Numbered from the stretch's first letter, positions 35,886 through 47,708 are shown. The stretch is 64,000 bases of DNA from Hanleya hanleyi (GCA_036873755.1 JAVTVY010020622.1:1-64000); one strand, 5' to 3'. The notes: generated from the sequence alone by a model not told the origin. Program-made: numbers and translations.

Positions 35886-36700
35886 AAAACGAGAGATCCG
35901 AAGGATCTTGGCGCCCACCACTGTCCGATAATTGTAAGCTAATGACAAGAGGATCTTTTTGTCCATTGTTACTAAGAACAAACAAATGATTTGTAATTTT
36001 GTTTGCATAATTTCAAATTTGAGCGAAAAAGATCGAAAAAGGGACACTGGAACACACCAAGATATTATCTTTCTAAGTTTCAGGAGTTTCAAGATTTCTA
36101 GAAACTGTACTTGATGTCGGTTGTTATAGTACAAGTGAAATGAGCAAAGTTAGTCTGAAAGTGAATGTCCAGAGGATCCTTCATCTTCGTTTTGTAGTAT
36201 TTCTTTTTTCGCACATGTCATCATTGGGTACTGGAAGCAAAGACAAATCTCTTTGACACTTTCGCATCAGCTATGAAACATACTGAAGATTTTATAATGA
36301 GGAACGAATGCTATTTCTGTTCTGTTTACTGGGCTAGTTTGAGTTATCTCTTTTAAGATACCATGCTCGAAAATAGTAAGATGGTACAAAACTTAATACT
36401 GAAGGGATCCGGTCTGTGCAGTAATGTTGAAACTTTGAAAGTGTCTGAACCCTGATTATCTTTCTTGGATCGAAACACGCAGTAGTCTACAGTTGTCGAG
36501 TTGTGACGTTGTGTCACAAGAGTGACGTCCCTTCGTGTAGCCGACCCGTCGGCAGAAGAAACGGTGGGGCAGTTCACTTGCAATGGCATGGACTCAAGAA
36601 AACTGATTTAAAATTTGAAGAAATACATTTTAACTCTGAATCATTTGAACTCCTTGATATAGAAGGTGAAGGTATGGATATTTTCTATATATCAAGAAAT
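35886..36700. repeat. ~0.75-kb left-flank repeat, copy A
   Basis: This unit (from CGAGAGATCC at 35889) recurs at 38749-39530 with ~90% similarity by eye. Each copy precedes a block of the 157-bp array. Its start contains the small hairpin GATCCGAAGGATC followed by TTGGCGCCCACCA; GCCCACCA is the complement of TGGTGGGC in the terminal hairpins at 43.3, 44.8 and 46.2 kb. I read it as the 5' flank of the Helentron-like element. Confidence 0.65.
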
Positions 36701-36702
36701 TT

Positions 36703-37434
36703 AAGCTGGCCACCTGATGGCCATATTGGATTTTCGAATCGGACCAAAAAAGGTATCTTGAGCAACTGCACCACAAGGGGAACCTGTGTATCAAATTGGA
36801 GGAATATCCATGCAGTACTTCCTGAGAAATCACGATAACAAAATTTCATGGGGAAATCCATAATGGTCACCTGGTGGGCATATTATATTTTCGAATCGGA
36901 CCGAAAATGGTATCTTGCACAATTAGACCCCAAGGGGAACCTGTGTACCAAATTTGAGAAAAATCCACACAGTACTTCTGGAGAAATCATGATAAAGTTT
37001 CATGGGGAAATCTAAGATGGCCCCCTGGTGGCCGTACTGGATTTCGAATCAGACCAGAAAAGGCATCCTGCACAAACTAGACACCAAGGGGAACCAGTGT
37101 CCCAAATTTGAGAAAGATGCATGAGGTAGTTCCTGAGAAATCGCAATAAAGTTTCATGGGGAAATCCAAGATGGCCCCCCCTGGTGGCCATATTGGATTT
37201 TGGAATCGGATCAGGAAAGGTATCTTGCACAAGTAGACCACAAGGGGAACCTGTGTACCAAATTTGACAAAGATCCATGCAGTAGTTCCTGAGAATTCAC
37301 GATAATAAAATTTCATAGGGAAATTCAAAATGACCGCCTGGTGGTCATATTGGATTTTCGAATCGGGACAAGAAGGTATCATGCACAACTAGACCCCATG
37401 GGGAACCTGTGTGCCAAATTTGACAAATTACAAG
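36703..37434. repeat. Tandem array 2a, ~157-bp monomer
   Basis: About 4-5 units of the same monomer as array 1, interrupted at 37434 by the reverse-transcriptase fragment. Confidence 0.9.
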
Positions 37435-38300
37435 CGTCTAGTCCGTCATTCATAATCCAGCCGTCGTCCATTAGAGAATATCCGCGTCCATAATCCAAAG
37501 ACCTATTCCATTTCCATATAACAGTATTAGCACCAAATTCAAAAAGACAAAAGTATACATAAACATAGGCTTGTTTCCTGCAAGAGAGAAGCGGTCAACA
37601 GTTTTCAATGATGCCGGCAAGACATCATGATGTTCCAAAATATCAAATCCGTATCGCTGATCAGTATTCTTAATCCATAATATTCGTTATAGAGTCGTCA
37701 TCTAAAAATGATGTATCTCAGTCACGCTTTGATTGTGACTGTTCATATGAGTACCATGAGGATCTTGAAGTACATGGGTTCATACGGCCCCTAGCCCCGG
37801 GTTAAGCGGAATTAGACACAAGTTACGAAACGTAGCGCCATAGATCTGCACGCTACGTTCGTATTTTGCTATCAGCATGCGATATGTATCGCCAAATTTG
37901 AGAAACTTTGAGTGGAGGCGCTTGGTGGAATAGCCCTGTTTTATAAGTTTCTGCAACAATGTTTTGTGACGTTGATTAAAATCATCACATTTAACACAGG
38001 ATCTAGCAAATGCTACTAAGCGAGATATGTATACGCCATATGCAGGTCCAACTGGAATATTACTATCCAGAAAGGGATAGTTTACGATGTCGAAATTGTA
38101 ATCATCTCTTTTGTCATAAAGTCGACGAGAGAGAATGCCCGCTTCATTTTTATAGAGGTAGAGATCTAAATAAGATGTGCCTGTAGGGCTATCTGTAGTT
38201 TCCTTCAAATCCAGTGAAGGTGGATATATATCCTTCACTGCGTCATTTATATAGCGATTATCCACAGCGAGAAGATCGTCTATATAGCGTTATATAAATC
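37435..38300 (-). mobile_element. Retroelement 3' fragment inserted in the array
   Basis: An 866-bp insert separates two array blocks. It contains the RT C-terminal frame (37780-38297) and about 340 bp of downstream AT-rich sequence on the minus strand. A related 3' region is found at about 47320-47560, sharing ACGGCCCCTAGC(A/C)CCGG and its surroundings. Confidence 0.7.
37780..38297 (-). pseudogene. Reverse transcriptase, C-terminal fragment
   Basis: The frame begins right at the RT catalytic motif C: YIDDLLAV (about 38270-38294) supplies the Asp-Asp pair of the polymerase site. It continues through SYLDLYLY, RLYDKRDDYNFDIVNYPFLD and PVGPAYGVYISRLVAFARSC to a stop at 37780. This downstream block is familiar from a widespread RT family in marine animals; whether it is Penelope-related or a non-LTR lineage I cannot decide from the fragment. 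Fingers and most of the palm are missing, so the copy is 5'-truncated and inactive. It interrupts the tandem array. Confidence 0.75.
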
Positions 38301-38304
38301 CATA

Positions 38305-38745
38305 ATGGTCACCTGGTGGGCATATTATATTTTCGAATCGGACCGAAAATGGTATCTTGCACAACTAGACCCCAAGGGGAACCTGTGTACCAAATTTGAG
38401 AAAAATCCACACGGTACTTCTGGAGAAATCACGATAAAGTTTCATGGGGAAATCCAAGATGGCCGCCTGGTGGCCGTATTGGATTTCGAATTAGACCAGA
38501 AAAGGTATCCTGCACAAACTAGACACCAAGGGGAACCAGTGTACCAAATTTGAGAAAGATCCATGCGGTAGTTCCTGAGAAATCGCAATGAAGTTTCATG
38601 GGGAATCCAAGATGGCCCCCCTGGTGGCCATATTGGATTTTGGAATCGGATCAGGAAAGGTATCTTGCACAAGTATACCACAAGGGGAACCTGTGTACCA
38701 AATTTGACAAAGATCCATGCAGTAGTTCCTGAGAATTCACGATAA
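38305..38745. repeat. Tandem array 2b, ~157-bp monomer
   Basis: About three monomers between the RT fragment and the second left-flank repeat. Confidence 0.9.
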
Positions 38746-38748
38746 AAC

Positions 38749-39530
38749 GAGAGATCCTGAAGGATCTTGGCGCCCACCATTGTCCGATAATTGTAAGCTA
38801 ATGACAAGAGGATCTTTTTGTTCATTGTTACTAAGAACAAACGATTGATTTGTAATTTTGTATCGAAATATCGAAAAAGGGACACTGGGAAACATCAAGG
38901 TATCATCTTTCTAAGTTTAAGGAGTTTCAAGATTTCTAGAAACTGTACTTATGTCAGTTGTAATAGTACAAGACAAAAGAGCAAAGTTAGTCTGAAAGTG
39001 AATGTCCGGAGGATCATTCGTCTTCGTTTTGTAGTATTTTTTTTTTGCACGTATCATCATTGGGTACTGGAAGCGAAGACAAATGTCTTTGACCCTTTGG
39101 CATGAGCTATGAAACATACTTAAGATTTTATAATTAGGAACGAATGCTAATTCTGTTCCGTTTACTGGGCTAGTTTGAGATATCTCTTTTAAGATACCAT
39201 GCTCGAAAATAGTAACATGGTACAATATTTAATACTGAAGGGATCCGCGCAGGAATGTTGAAACTTCGAAAGTGTCTGAATCCTGATTATCTCCCTTGGA
39301 TCGAAACACGCAGTAGTCTAAAGTTGTCGAGTTGTAACGTTGTGTCACAAGAGTGACGTCCCTTCGTGTAGCCGACCCGTCGGCAGAAGAAACGGTGGGG
39401 CAGTTCACTTGCAATGGCATGGACTAAAGAAAATTGATTTAAAATTTGAAGAAATACATTTTAATTCCGAATTATTTGAACTCCTTGATATGGAAGGTGA
39501 AGGTATGGATATTCTCTATAGTCACTATAT
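38749..39530. repeat. ~0.75-kb left-flank repeat, copy B
   Basis: Direct repeat of 35886-36700. Both copies encode, on the minus strand, a similar ~60-residue frame starting MPLQVNCPTVSSADGSATRR (36353-36589 and 39229-39420). Differences between copies are mostly amino-acid changing, so I do not treat it as a gene under constraint. Confidence 0.65.
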
Positions 39531-39559
39531 AGAATATGTCCCACTGTTTGATCCGCCGA

Positions 39560-42500
39560 CTCATGCAGAGTTCCTGAAAAATCGCGATAAAAAGGTTTCA
39601 TGGGGAAATCCAAGATGGCCGCCTTGTGGCCATATTGGATTTTCGAATCGGGCCAGAAAAGGAATCTTGCACAACTAGACCCCAAGGGGAACCTGTGTAC
39701 CGAATTTGGGGAAGATCCATGCAGTAGTCCCTGAGAAATCGCGATAACAAGGTTTCATGGGGAAATCCAAGATGGCCCCCTTGTGGCCATATTGGATTTT
39801 CGAATCGGGCCAGAAAAGGAATCTTGCACAACTAGACCCCAAGGGGAACATGTGTACCAAATTTGAGAAAGATCCATGCTGTAGTTCCTGAGAAATCGCG
39901 ATAACAAGGTTTCATGGGGAAATCCAAGATGGCCGCCTTGTGGCCATATTGGATTTTCGAATCGGACCAGTAAATGTATCTTGCACAACTGGATCACAAG
40001 GGGAAAATGTGCACCAAATTTGACGAAGATCCATGCAGTATTTCCTGAGAAACCACGATAAAGTTTCATGGGGAAATCAAATATGGCCACCTGGTGGCCA
40101 TATTGGATTTTCGATTCAGACCGAAAAAGGTGTCTTGCACAACTAGACCCTAAGGGGAACCTGTGTATCAAATTTGAGAAAGATCCATGCAGCACTTCCT
40201 GAGAAATGACAATAACAAAGTTTCATGGGGAAATCCAAGATGGCTGACTGGTGGCCATATTGGATTTTCGAATAGGACAAGAAAAGGCATCTTGCACAAC
40301 TAGACCCCAAGGGGAACATGTGTACCAAATTTGAGAAAGATCCATGCTGTAGTTCCTGAGAAATCGCGATAACAAGGTTTCATGGGGAAATCCAAGATGG
40401 CCGCCTTGTGGCCATATTGGATTTTCGAATCGGACCAGTAAATGTATCTTGCACAACTGGATCACAAGGGGAAAATGTGCACCAAATTTGACGAAGATCC
40501 ATGCAGTATTTCCTGAGAAACCACGATAAAGTTTCATGGGGAAATCAAATATGGCCGCCTGGTGGCCATATTGGATTTTCGGTTCAGACCGAAAAAGGGG
40601 TCTTGCACAACTAGACCCTAAGGGGAACCTGTGTATCAAATTTGAGAAAGATCCATGCAGTACTTCCTGAGAATTGACAATAACAAAGTTTCATGGGGAA
40701 ATCCAAGATGGCTGCCTGGTGGCCATATTGGATTTTCGAATAGGACAAGAAAAGGCATCTTGCACAACTAGATCCCAAGGGGAACCTGTATACCAAATTT
40801 GAGAAAGATCCATGAAGTACTTCCTGAGAAATCGTGACAACAAGGTTTCATGAGGAAATCCAAGATGGCCGCCTTGTAGCCATATTGGATTTTCGAATCA
40901 GATCGGAAAAGGTATCTTGCACAACTAGACCCCAAGGGGAACCTGTGTACCGAATTTGGGAAAGATCCATGAAGTAGTTCCTGAGAAATCGCGATAACAA
41001 GGTTTCATGGGGAAATCCAATATGGCCGCCTTGTGGCCATATTGGATTTTTTAATCGGACCAGAAAAGGTTTCTTGCACAACTAGATCCCAAGGGGCACC
41101 TGTGTACCGAATTTGGAAAAAAGATCCATGCAGTAGTTCCTGAGAAATTGCGATAACAAGGTTTCATGGGGAAATCCAAGATGGTCGCCTTGTGGCCATA
41201 TTGAATTTTCGAATCGGACCAGAAAGGTATCTTGCACAACTAGACCCCAAGGGGAACATGTGTACCAAATTTGAGAAAGACCCATGACGTAGTTCCTGAG
41301 AAATCGCGATAACAAGGTTTCATGGGGAAACCCAAGAAGGCCGCCTTGTGGCCATATTGGATTTTCGAATCGGACCAGAAAAGGTATCTTGCACAACTGG
41401 ACCACAAGGGGAACCTGTGTACCAAATTTGACAAAGATCCATGCAGTATTTCCTGAGAAACCACAATAACAAAGTTTCATGGTGAAATCTAATATGGCCG
41501 CCTGGTGGCCATATTGGATTTTCGAATCGGACCAGAAAAGGTATCTGCACAACTAGACCCCAAGGGGAACCTGTGTACCAAATTTGAGAAAGATCCATGA
41601 AGTAGTTCCTGAGAAATCGCGATAACAAGGTTTCATGGTGAAATCCAAGATGGCTGCCTGGTGGCCATACTGGATTTTCGAATCGGACCAGGAAAGGTAT
41701 CTTGCACAACTAGGCCCCAAGGGGAACCTGTGTACCGAATTTGGGAAAGATCCATGCAGTAGTTCCTGAGAAATCGCGATGACAAGGTTTCATGGGGGAA
41801 TCCAAGATGGCCGCCTTGTGGCCATATTGGATTTTCGAATCGGACCAGAAAAGTTATCTGCACAACTAGACCACAAGGGGAACCTGTGTACCAAATTTGA
41901 CAAAGATCCATGCAGTATTTCCAGAGAAACCACAATAGCAAAGTTTCATGGTGAAATCTAGTATGGCCGCCTGGTGGCCATATTGGATTTTCGATTCGAA
42001 CCGAAAAAGGTGTCTTGCACAACTAGATCCTAAGGGGAACCTGTGTACCAAATTTGAGAAAGATCCATGAAGTACATCCTGAGAAATGACAATAACAAAG
42101 TTTCATGGAGAAATCCAAGATGGCTGCCTGGTGGCCATATTGGATTTTCGAATCGGACAAGAAAAAACATCTTGCACAACTAGACCCCAAGGGGAACCTG
42201 TTTACCAAATTTGAGAAAGATCCATGAAGTAGTTCCTGAGAAATCGCGATAACAAGGTTTCATGGGGAAATCCAAATGGCTGCCTGGTGGCCATATTGGA
42301 TTTTCGAATCGGACCAGAAAAGGTATCCTGCACAGCTCGACACCAAGGGGAACCTGTGTACCGAATTTGGGAAAGATCCATGCAGTAGTTCCTGAGAAAT
42401 CGCGATAACAAGGTTTCATGGGGAAATCCAAGATGGCCCCCTTGTGGCCATATTGGATTTTCGAATTGGACCAGAAAAGGTATCTGCACAACTAGACCCC

Positions 42501-43190
42501 AAGGGGAACCTGTGTACCAAATTTCAGAAAGATCCATGCAGTAGTTCCTCAGAAATCGCGATAACAAGGTTTCATGGGGAAATCCAAGATGGCCGCCTTG
42601 TGGTCATATTGGATTTTCGAATCGGACCAGAAAAGGTATTTGCACAACTAGGCCCCAAGGGGAACCTGTGTACCGAATTTGAGAAAGATCCATGGAGTAG
42701 TTCCTGAGAAATCGCGATAACAAGGTTTCATGGGGAAATCCAAGATGGCCGCCTTGTGGCCATATTGGATTTTCGAATCCGACCAGAAACGGTGTCTGCA
42801 CAACTAGACCTCAAGGGGAACCTGTGTACCAAATTTGAGAAAGATCCATGCAGTAGTTCCTGAGAAATCGCGATAACAAGGTTTCATGGGGAAATCCAAG
42901 ATGGCTGCCTGGTGGCCATATTGGATTTTCGAATCGGACCCGAAAAGGTATCTTGCACAACTAGACCCCAAGGGGAACCTGTGTACCGAATTTGGGAAAG
43001 ATCCATGTAGTAGTCCCTGAGAAATCGCGAGAACAAGGTTTCATGGGGAAATCCAAGATGGCCCCGTTGTGGCCATATTGGATTTTCGAATTGGACCAGA
43101 AAAGGTATCTGCACAACTAGATCCCAAGGGGAATCAGTGTACCAAATTTCAGAAAGATCCATCCAGTAGTTCCTGAGAAATCGTGATAAC
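39560..43190. repeat. Tandem array 2c, ~157-bp monomer (about 23 copies)
   Basis: The landmark GATCCATGCAGTAGTTCCTG recurs every ~157 bp. Variants alternate between GCCTGGTGGCC and GCCTTGTGGCC, marking subfamilies. Many overlapping 60-160 codon frames on the minus strand are simply this repeat read in shifting frames. Confidence 0.95.
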
Positions 43191-43314
43191 AAGAATTGTT
43201 TACGGACGGACGACGGACGACGGACGGACGGACGACGGACGGACGGACGACGGATGACGGACCACGGACGAAAAGCGATTTGAACAGCCCACCATCACCA
43301 GATGGTGGGCTAAA
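43191..43314 (+). mobile_element. Helentron-like 3' terminus 1
   Basis: An ACGG/GACGACGG microsatellite (43202-43270), then GAAAAGCGATTTGAACAG, then the perfect hairpin AGCCCACCATC-ACCA-GATGGTGGGCT (43287-43312) and AAAA. A 3' hairpin after a microsatellite is characteristic of Helentron-derived tandem-core elements. Confidence 0.7.
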
Positions 43315-43316
43315 AA

Positions 43317-44725
43317 TTTCATGGGGAAATTCAAAATGACCGCCTGGTGGCCATATTGGATTTTCGAATCGGGCCAAAAAGGTATCATGCACAACTAGAC
43401 CCCATGGGGAACCCGTGTGCCAAATTTGAGAAAGTTCCATGCAGTACTTCCTGAGAAATCACGATAACAAAGGTTCATGGGGAAATCCAAGATGGCTGCC
43501 TGGTGGCCATATTGGATTTTTGAATCGGACCGAAAAAGGTATCTTGCACAACTAGACCCCATGGGAAACCTGTGTACCGAATTTTAGAAAGATCCATGCA
43601 GTACTTCCTGAGAAATCACGATAACAAAGGTTCATGGGGAAATCCAAGATGGCTGCCTGGTGGCCATATTGGATTTTCGAATCGGACCGAAAAAGGTATC
43701 TTGTACAACTAGATCCCATGGCAAACCTGTGTACCGAATTTGAGAAAGATCCATGCAGTAGTTCCTGAGAAATCACGATAACAAGGTTTCATGGGGAAAT
43801 CCAAAATGGCCGCCTTGTGGCCATATTGGATTTTCGAATCGGAACAGAAAAGGTATCTTGCACAACTAGACCCCAAGAGGAACCTGTGTACCAAATTTGA
43901 GAAATATCTATGCAGCAGTTCCTGAGAAATCACGATAACAAAGGTTCATGGGGAAATCAAAGATGGCTACCTGGTGGCCATATTGGATTTTCGAATCTGA
44001 CCGAAAAAAGGTATCTTGCACAACTAGACCCCAAGGGGAACCTGTGTACCAAATTTGAGAAAGATCCATGCAGTACTTCCTCAGATATCACGATAACAAA
44101 GGTTCATGGGGAAATCCAAGATGGCTGCCTGGTGGCCATATTGGATTTTCGAATCGGACCAGAAAAGGTATCTTGCACAACTAGGCCCAAAGGGGAACCT
44201 GTGTACCAAATTTGAGAAAGATCCATGCAGTAGTTCCTGAGAAATCGCGATAGCAAGGTTTCATGGGGAAATCCAAGATGGCTGCCTGGTGGCCATATTG
44301 GATTTTCGAATCGGACCAGAAAAGGTATCTTGCACAACTAGACCCCAAGGGGAACCTGTGTACCGAATTTGGGAAAGATCCATGTAGTAGTCCCTGAGAA
44401 ATCGCGATAAGAAGTTTTCATGGGGAAATCCAAGATGGCCGCCTTGTGGCCATATTGGATTTTCGAATCGGACCAGAAAAGGTACCCGCACAACTAGAAC
44501 CCAAGGGGAACCTGTGTACCAAATTTCAGAAAGATCCATGCAGTAGTTCCTGAGAAATCGCGAGAACAAGGTTTCATGGGGAAATCCAAGATGGCCCCCT
44601 TGTGGCCATATTGGATTTTCGAATTGGACCAGAAAAGGTATCTGCACAACTAGACCCCAAGGGGAATCAGTGTACCAAATTTCAGAAAGATCCATGCAGT
44701 AGTTCCTGAGAAATCGTGATAACAA
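43317..44725. repeat. Tandem array 2d, ~157-bp monomer (about 9 copies)
   Basis: Same monomer. This block and the following terminus are duplicated as a higher-order unit in 44857-46213, with one monomer fewer or more in places. Confidence 0.9.
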
Positions 44726-44853
44726 TAATTGATTACGGACGGACGACGGACGACGGGCGGACGGACGACGGACGGACGGACGGACGGACGACGGATGACG
44801 GACCACGGACGAAAAGCGATTTGAACAGCCCACCATCACCAGATGGTGGGCTA
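44726..44853 (+). mobile_element. Helentron-like 3' terminus 2
   Basis: Nearly identical to terminus 1: GACGG microsatellite (44736-44808), GAAAAGCGATTTGAACAG, and the same perfect hairpin (44826-44851). Confidence 0.7.
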
Positions 44854-44856
44854 AAA

Positions 44857-46105
44857 ATTCCATGGGGAAATTCAAAATGACCGCCTGGTGGCCATATTGG
44901 ATTTTCGAATCGGGCCAAAAAGGTATCATGCACAACTAGACCCCATGGGGAACCCGTGTGCCAAATTTGAGAAAGTTCCATGCAGTACTTCCTGAGAAAT
45001 CACGATAACAAAGGTTCATGGGGAAATCCAAAATGGCTGCCTGGTGGCCATATTGGATTTTTGAATCGGACCGAAAAAGGTATCTTGCACAACTAGACCC
45101 CATGGGAAAACTGTGTACCGAATTTTAGAAAGATCCATGCAGTACTTCCTGAGAAATCACGATAACAAAGGTTCATGGGGAAATCCAAGATGGCTGCCTG
45201 GTGGCCATATTGGATTTTCGAATCGGACCGAAAAAGGTATCTTGTACAACTAGATCCCATGGCAAACCTGTGTACCGAATTTGAGAAAGATCCATGCAGT
45301 ACTTCCTGAGAAATCACGATAACAAAGGTTCATGGGGAAATCCAAGATGGCTGCCTGGTGGCCATATTGGATTTTAGAATCGGACCATAAAAGTTATCTT
45401 GCACAACTAGACCCCAAGGGAAACCTGTGTACCAAATTTGAGAAAGATCCATGCAGTAGTTCCTGAGAAATCACGATAACAAGGTTTCATGGGGAAATCC
45501 AAAATGGCCGCCTTGTGGCCATATTGGATTTTCGAATCGGACCAGAAAAGGTAGCTTGCACAACTAGACCCCAAGAGGAACCTGTGTACCAAATTTGAGA
45601 AATATCTATGCAGCAGTTCCTGAGAAATCACGATAACAAAGGTTCATGGGGAAATCAAAGATGGCTACCTGGTGGCCATATTGGATTTTCGAATCTGACA
45701 GAAAAAAGGTATCTTGCACAACTAGACCCCAAGGGGAACCTGTGTACCAAATTTGAGAAAGATCCATGCAGTACTTCCTCAGATATCACGATAACAAAGG
45801 TTCATGGGGAAATCCAAGATGGCTGCCTGGTGGCCATATTGGATTTTCGAATCGGACCAGAAAAGGTATCTTGCACAACTAGACCCCAAGAGGAACCTGT
45901 GTACCAAATTTGAGAAAGATCCATGCAGCAGTTCCTGAGAAATCGCGATAACAAGGTTTCATGGGGAAATCCAAGATAGGCGCCTTGTGGCCATATTGGA
46001 TTTTCGAATCGGACCAGAAAAGGTATCTTGCACAACTAGCCCCAAGGGGAACCTGTGTACCAAATTTGAGAAAGATCCATTCAGTAGTTCCTGAGAAATC
46101 GTGAT
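44857..46105. repeat. Tandem array 2e, ~157-bp monomer (about 8 copies)
   Basis: Higher-order duplicate of 43317-44725; corresponding landmarks are offset by ~1541 bp at the start and ~1698 bp further in, i.e. one extra monomer. Confidence 0.9.
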
Positions 46106-46214
46106 AACAAGAATTGTTTACGGACGGACGACGGACGACGGACGACGGACGGACGGACGACGGACCACGGACAAAAAGCGATTTGAACAGCCCACCATCT
46201 GGTGATGGTGGGAT
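46106..46214 (+). mobile_element. Helentron-like 3' terminus 3
   Basis: GACGG microsatellite, then AAAAAGCGATTTGAACAG and the hairpin AGCCCACCATC-TGGT-GATGGTGGGAT (one base off the perfect stem). It marks the end of the large array. Confidence 0.65.
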
Positions 46215-46453
46215 AAACAAAAACACCAATGAAGTACCGCTGAAAACTTGTCATAACTATCATGCCCCATTTGGACTGCTCAAAAACAATTTTTGTGGCC
46301 CCAATTTTTTTACCAATGATAGGTTTTACTTGTAATCAATATATAAGTTGTACGGGAGCGATAGGTTTCTATTGATAATAAAGTAATGTGATTCCTGTCC
46401 TTAACATTGGAGCTAGACGGCTTGCCCCACTGTGCCCCATGTCCCGCGTGACT

Positions 46454-46566
46454 CAATCTGATTAAAACTCAGACTTAATAAACCGCTCCTCTTTCGGACA
46501 TGTAGCTTAATCAGCGACATGTCCGAAAGAGGAGCGGTTTATTAAGTCTGAGTTTTAATCAGATTG
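46454..46566. mobile_element. 113-bp hairpin MITE with perfect 50-bp arms and 9-bp TSD
   Basis: 46454-46503 and 46517-46566 are exact 50-bp reverse complements around a 13-base loop. The flanks carry the identical 9-mer CGCGTGACT (46445-46453 and 46567-46575). It sits inside the right end of the candidate composite element. No coding capacity. A 9-bp TSD is compatible with, for example, Mutator-like families but the ends do not decide it. Confidence 0.9.
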
Positions 46567-46599
46567 CGCGTGACTGTACCGCAATCTCCCTTACATCTT

Positions 46600-47320
46600 T
46601 AGGCGGGATGACGTATGCATGTAACCAGATAATTGCAACCATGCTGAAATGAGTCGCAGATAATTGTATATAAAATATACTGACAGTTCATTGTAGCTTG
46701 CATTTCTTGAGGCGACAATGCAGTTGGCCATTTATTGGATCTCATCATGTTCTTCCTACTATACACATGAGTAGGCCTACACTGGAAACACCCGGCATAG
46801 TGGGCGCCCATGTATCCATCGCTAAAGTTGGGAAAGCAATTTTGAAGGGAACTAAAGAGATGGTGAACGTGACACCGACGAGAAAATATACCGGTCATTC
46901 CGGCATTATGGGTGTGCATGCGCAAACGGATGTGACGCGGCTTACCGAGAACGACAGGGATGAGAGATATTGGGGTTTCACCCAATGGCACTTCCAGACA
47001 CAGGCACCAGAAGTGGGACGCTATACCGAACGAGATTCGCGAGTACCGGTATCGAGCTTTTTACGACTCTTGGTCTCAATGTCGAGATAATAGACGTAGG
47101 GCTGACCTAGTACCATGTGACTGAAATGTCATCAGTAGTAGAGAAAGCACAGAGTCCTCAGATATACGAACACAGGTGCGTGAAAAGTACACCCTTAAAT
47201 TACAACACATATAAGAGAAGTGGGAAGAGGTGCCGACATACTGACTGCGTCATATGACTTCACAGAATAGTCTTCTGGTAAACCTATTCTAAAACACATA
47301 CCAAGAATCTAACGATTCGT
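46600..47320 (+). other. Unrecognised stretch with an open frame of unknown status
   Basis: A TATATAAAATATA word at 46667-46679 precedes a plus-strand frame at 46698-47090. A second plus frame around 46987-47122 has a protein-like end (KWDAIPNEIREYRYRAF) and stops near 47122. A 130-codon minus frame (46599-46991) overlaps. I recognise none of them. The stretch could be a decayed gene of the older Polinton next door, but nothing in the sequence proves it. Confidence 0.25.
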
Positions 47321-47700
47321 GATATGTGTTATATCTCAGGTACGCTTTTATTGTACCTGTTCATGTGGCAACTTGGATGATATGACCACACGGCCCCTAG
47401 CACCGGCATAAGCGGTATTAGATACAAATCTAGAGAGCTATGATGGAAATGCTCTGACAACAAGTATACTGGTAATTGGTGAGCTGTTTCGCTGTGACAA
47501 CTCGTACATTGGAGATTGGTGAGCTGTATCGTCGTCAGATGTAAATGACGGCAATTAACACAAAATACTAGTCTGTAAGGCCCGATGTCGACCCAGCATC
47601 AACTTCCCACAAATGCCAACATATATCAAAGACCAAAAGGTCTGCACAGGGGGCGGGCCTCGGGGACGAAACGTCCACCAGCAGAATCTCGCCATATACA
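47320..47700 (-). mobile_element. Decayed retroelement 3' region
   Basis: 47335-47430 matches the 37.68-37.82 kb region in order: a TATCTCAG-CGC-TTGT-TGACTGTTCAT-like segment followed by ACGGCCCCTAGC and a GGCATAAGCGG(T/A)ATTAGA phrase, which in the other copy encodes the end of the RT frame. Downstream it carries the self-complementary GGACGAAACGTCC. Only the tail remains. Confidence 0.5.
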
Positions 47701-47708
47701 GGTAAAAA

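Larger units (their letters stand above)
34949..46590. mobile_element. Candidate composite element with GGGAGATTG-type ends
   Basis: At 34949 the plus strand reads GGGGAGATTGGGGTACA. At the other end, the complement of 46575-46590 reads GGGAGATTGCGGTACA. Both ends are accompanied by words like TGGGACA and GGGGCAC, which also recur inside (35368-35400, 35724-35757, 46424-46446). This suggests one TIR element that was later filled by the tandem array, a retroelement piece and a hairpin MITE near its right end. The distance is large and the TIR short, so the pairing is uncertain. Confidence 0.35.

Noticed and set aside
39560..46105. Dozens of 60-224 codon open frames with recurring phrases such as KIQYGHQAAILDFPMK
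   Set aside because: They are the 157-bp satellite read in shifting frames; the period is not a multiple of three and frames move from unit to unit, so no protein is under selection.
36703..46105. Possible CRISPR-like array
   Set aside because: Whole ~157-bp units repeat without unique spacers, and the context is eukaryotic; this is satellite DNA.
46599..46991. 130-codon minus-strand frame
   Set aside because: Overlaps a plus-strand frame of equal length, has no motif and includes His/Cys-rich random-looking composition.
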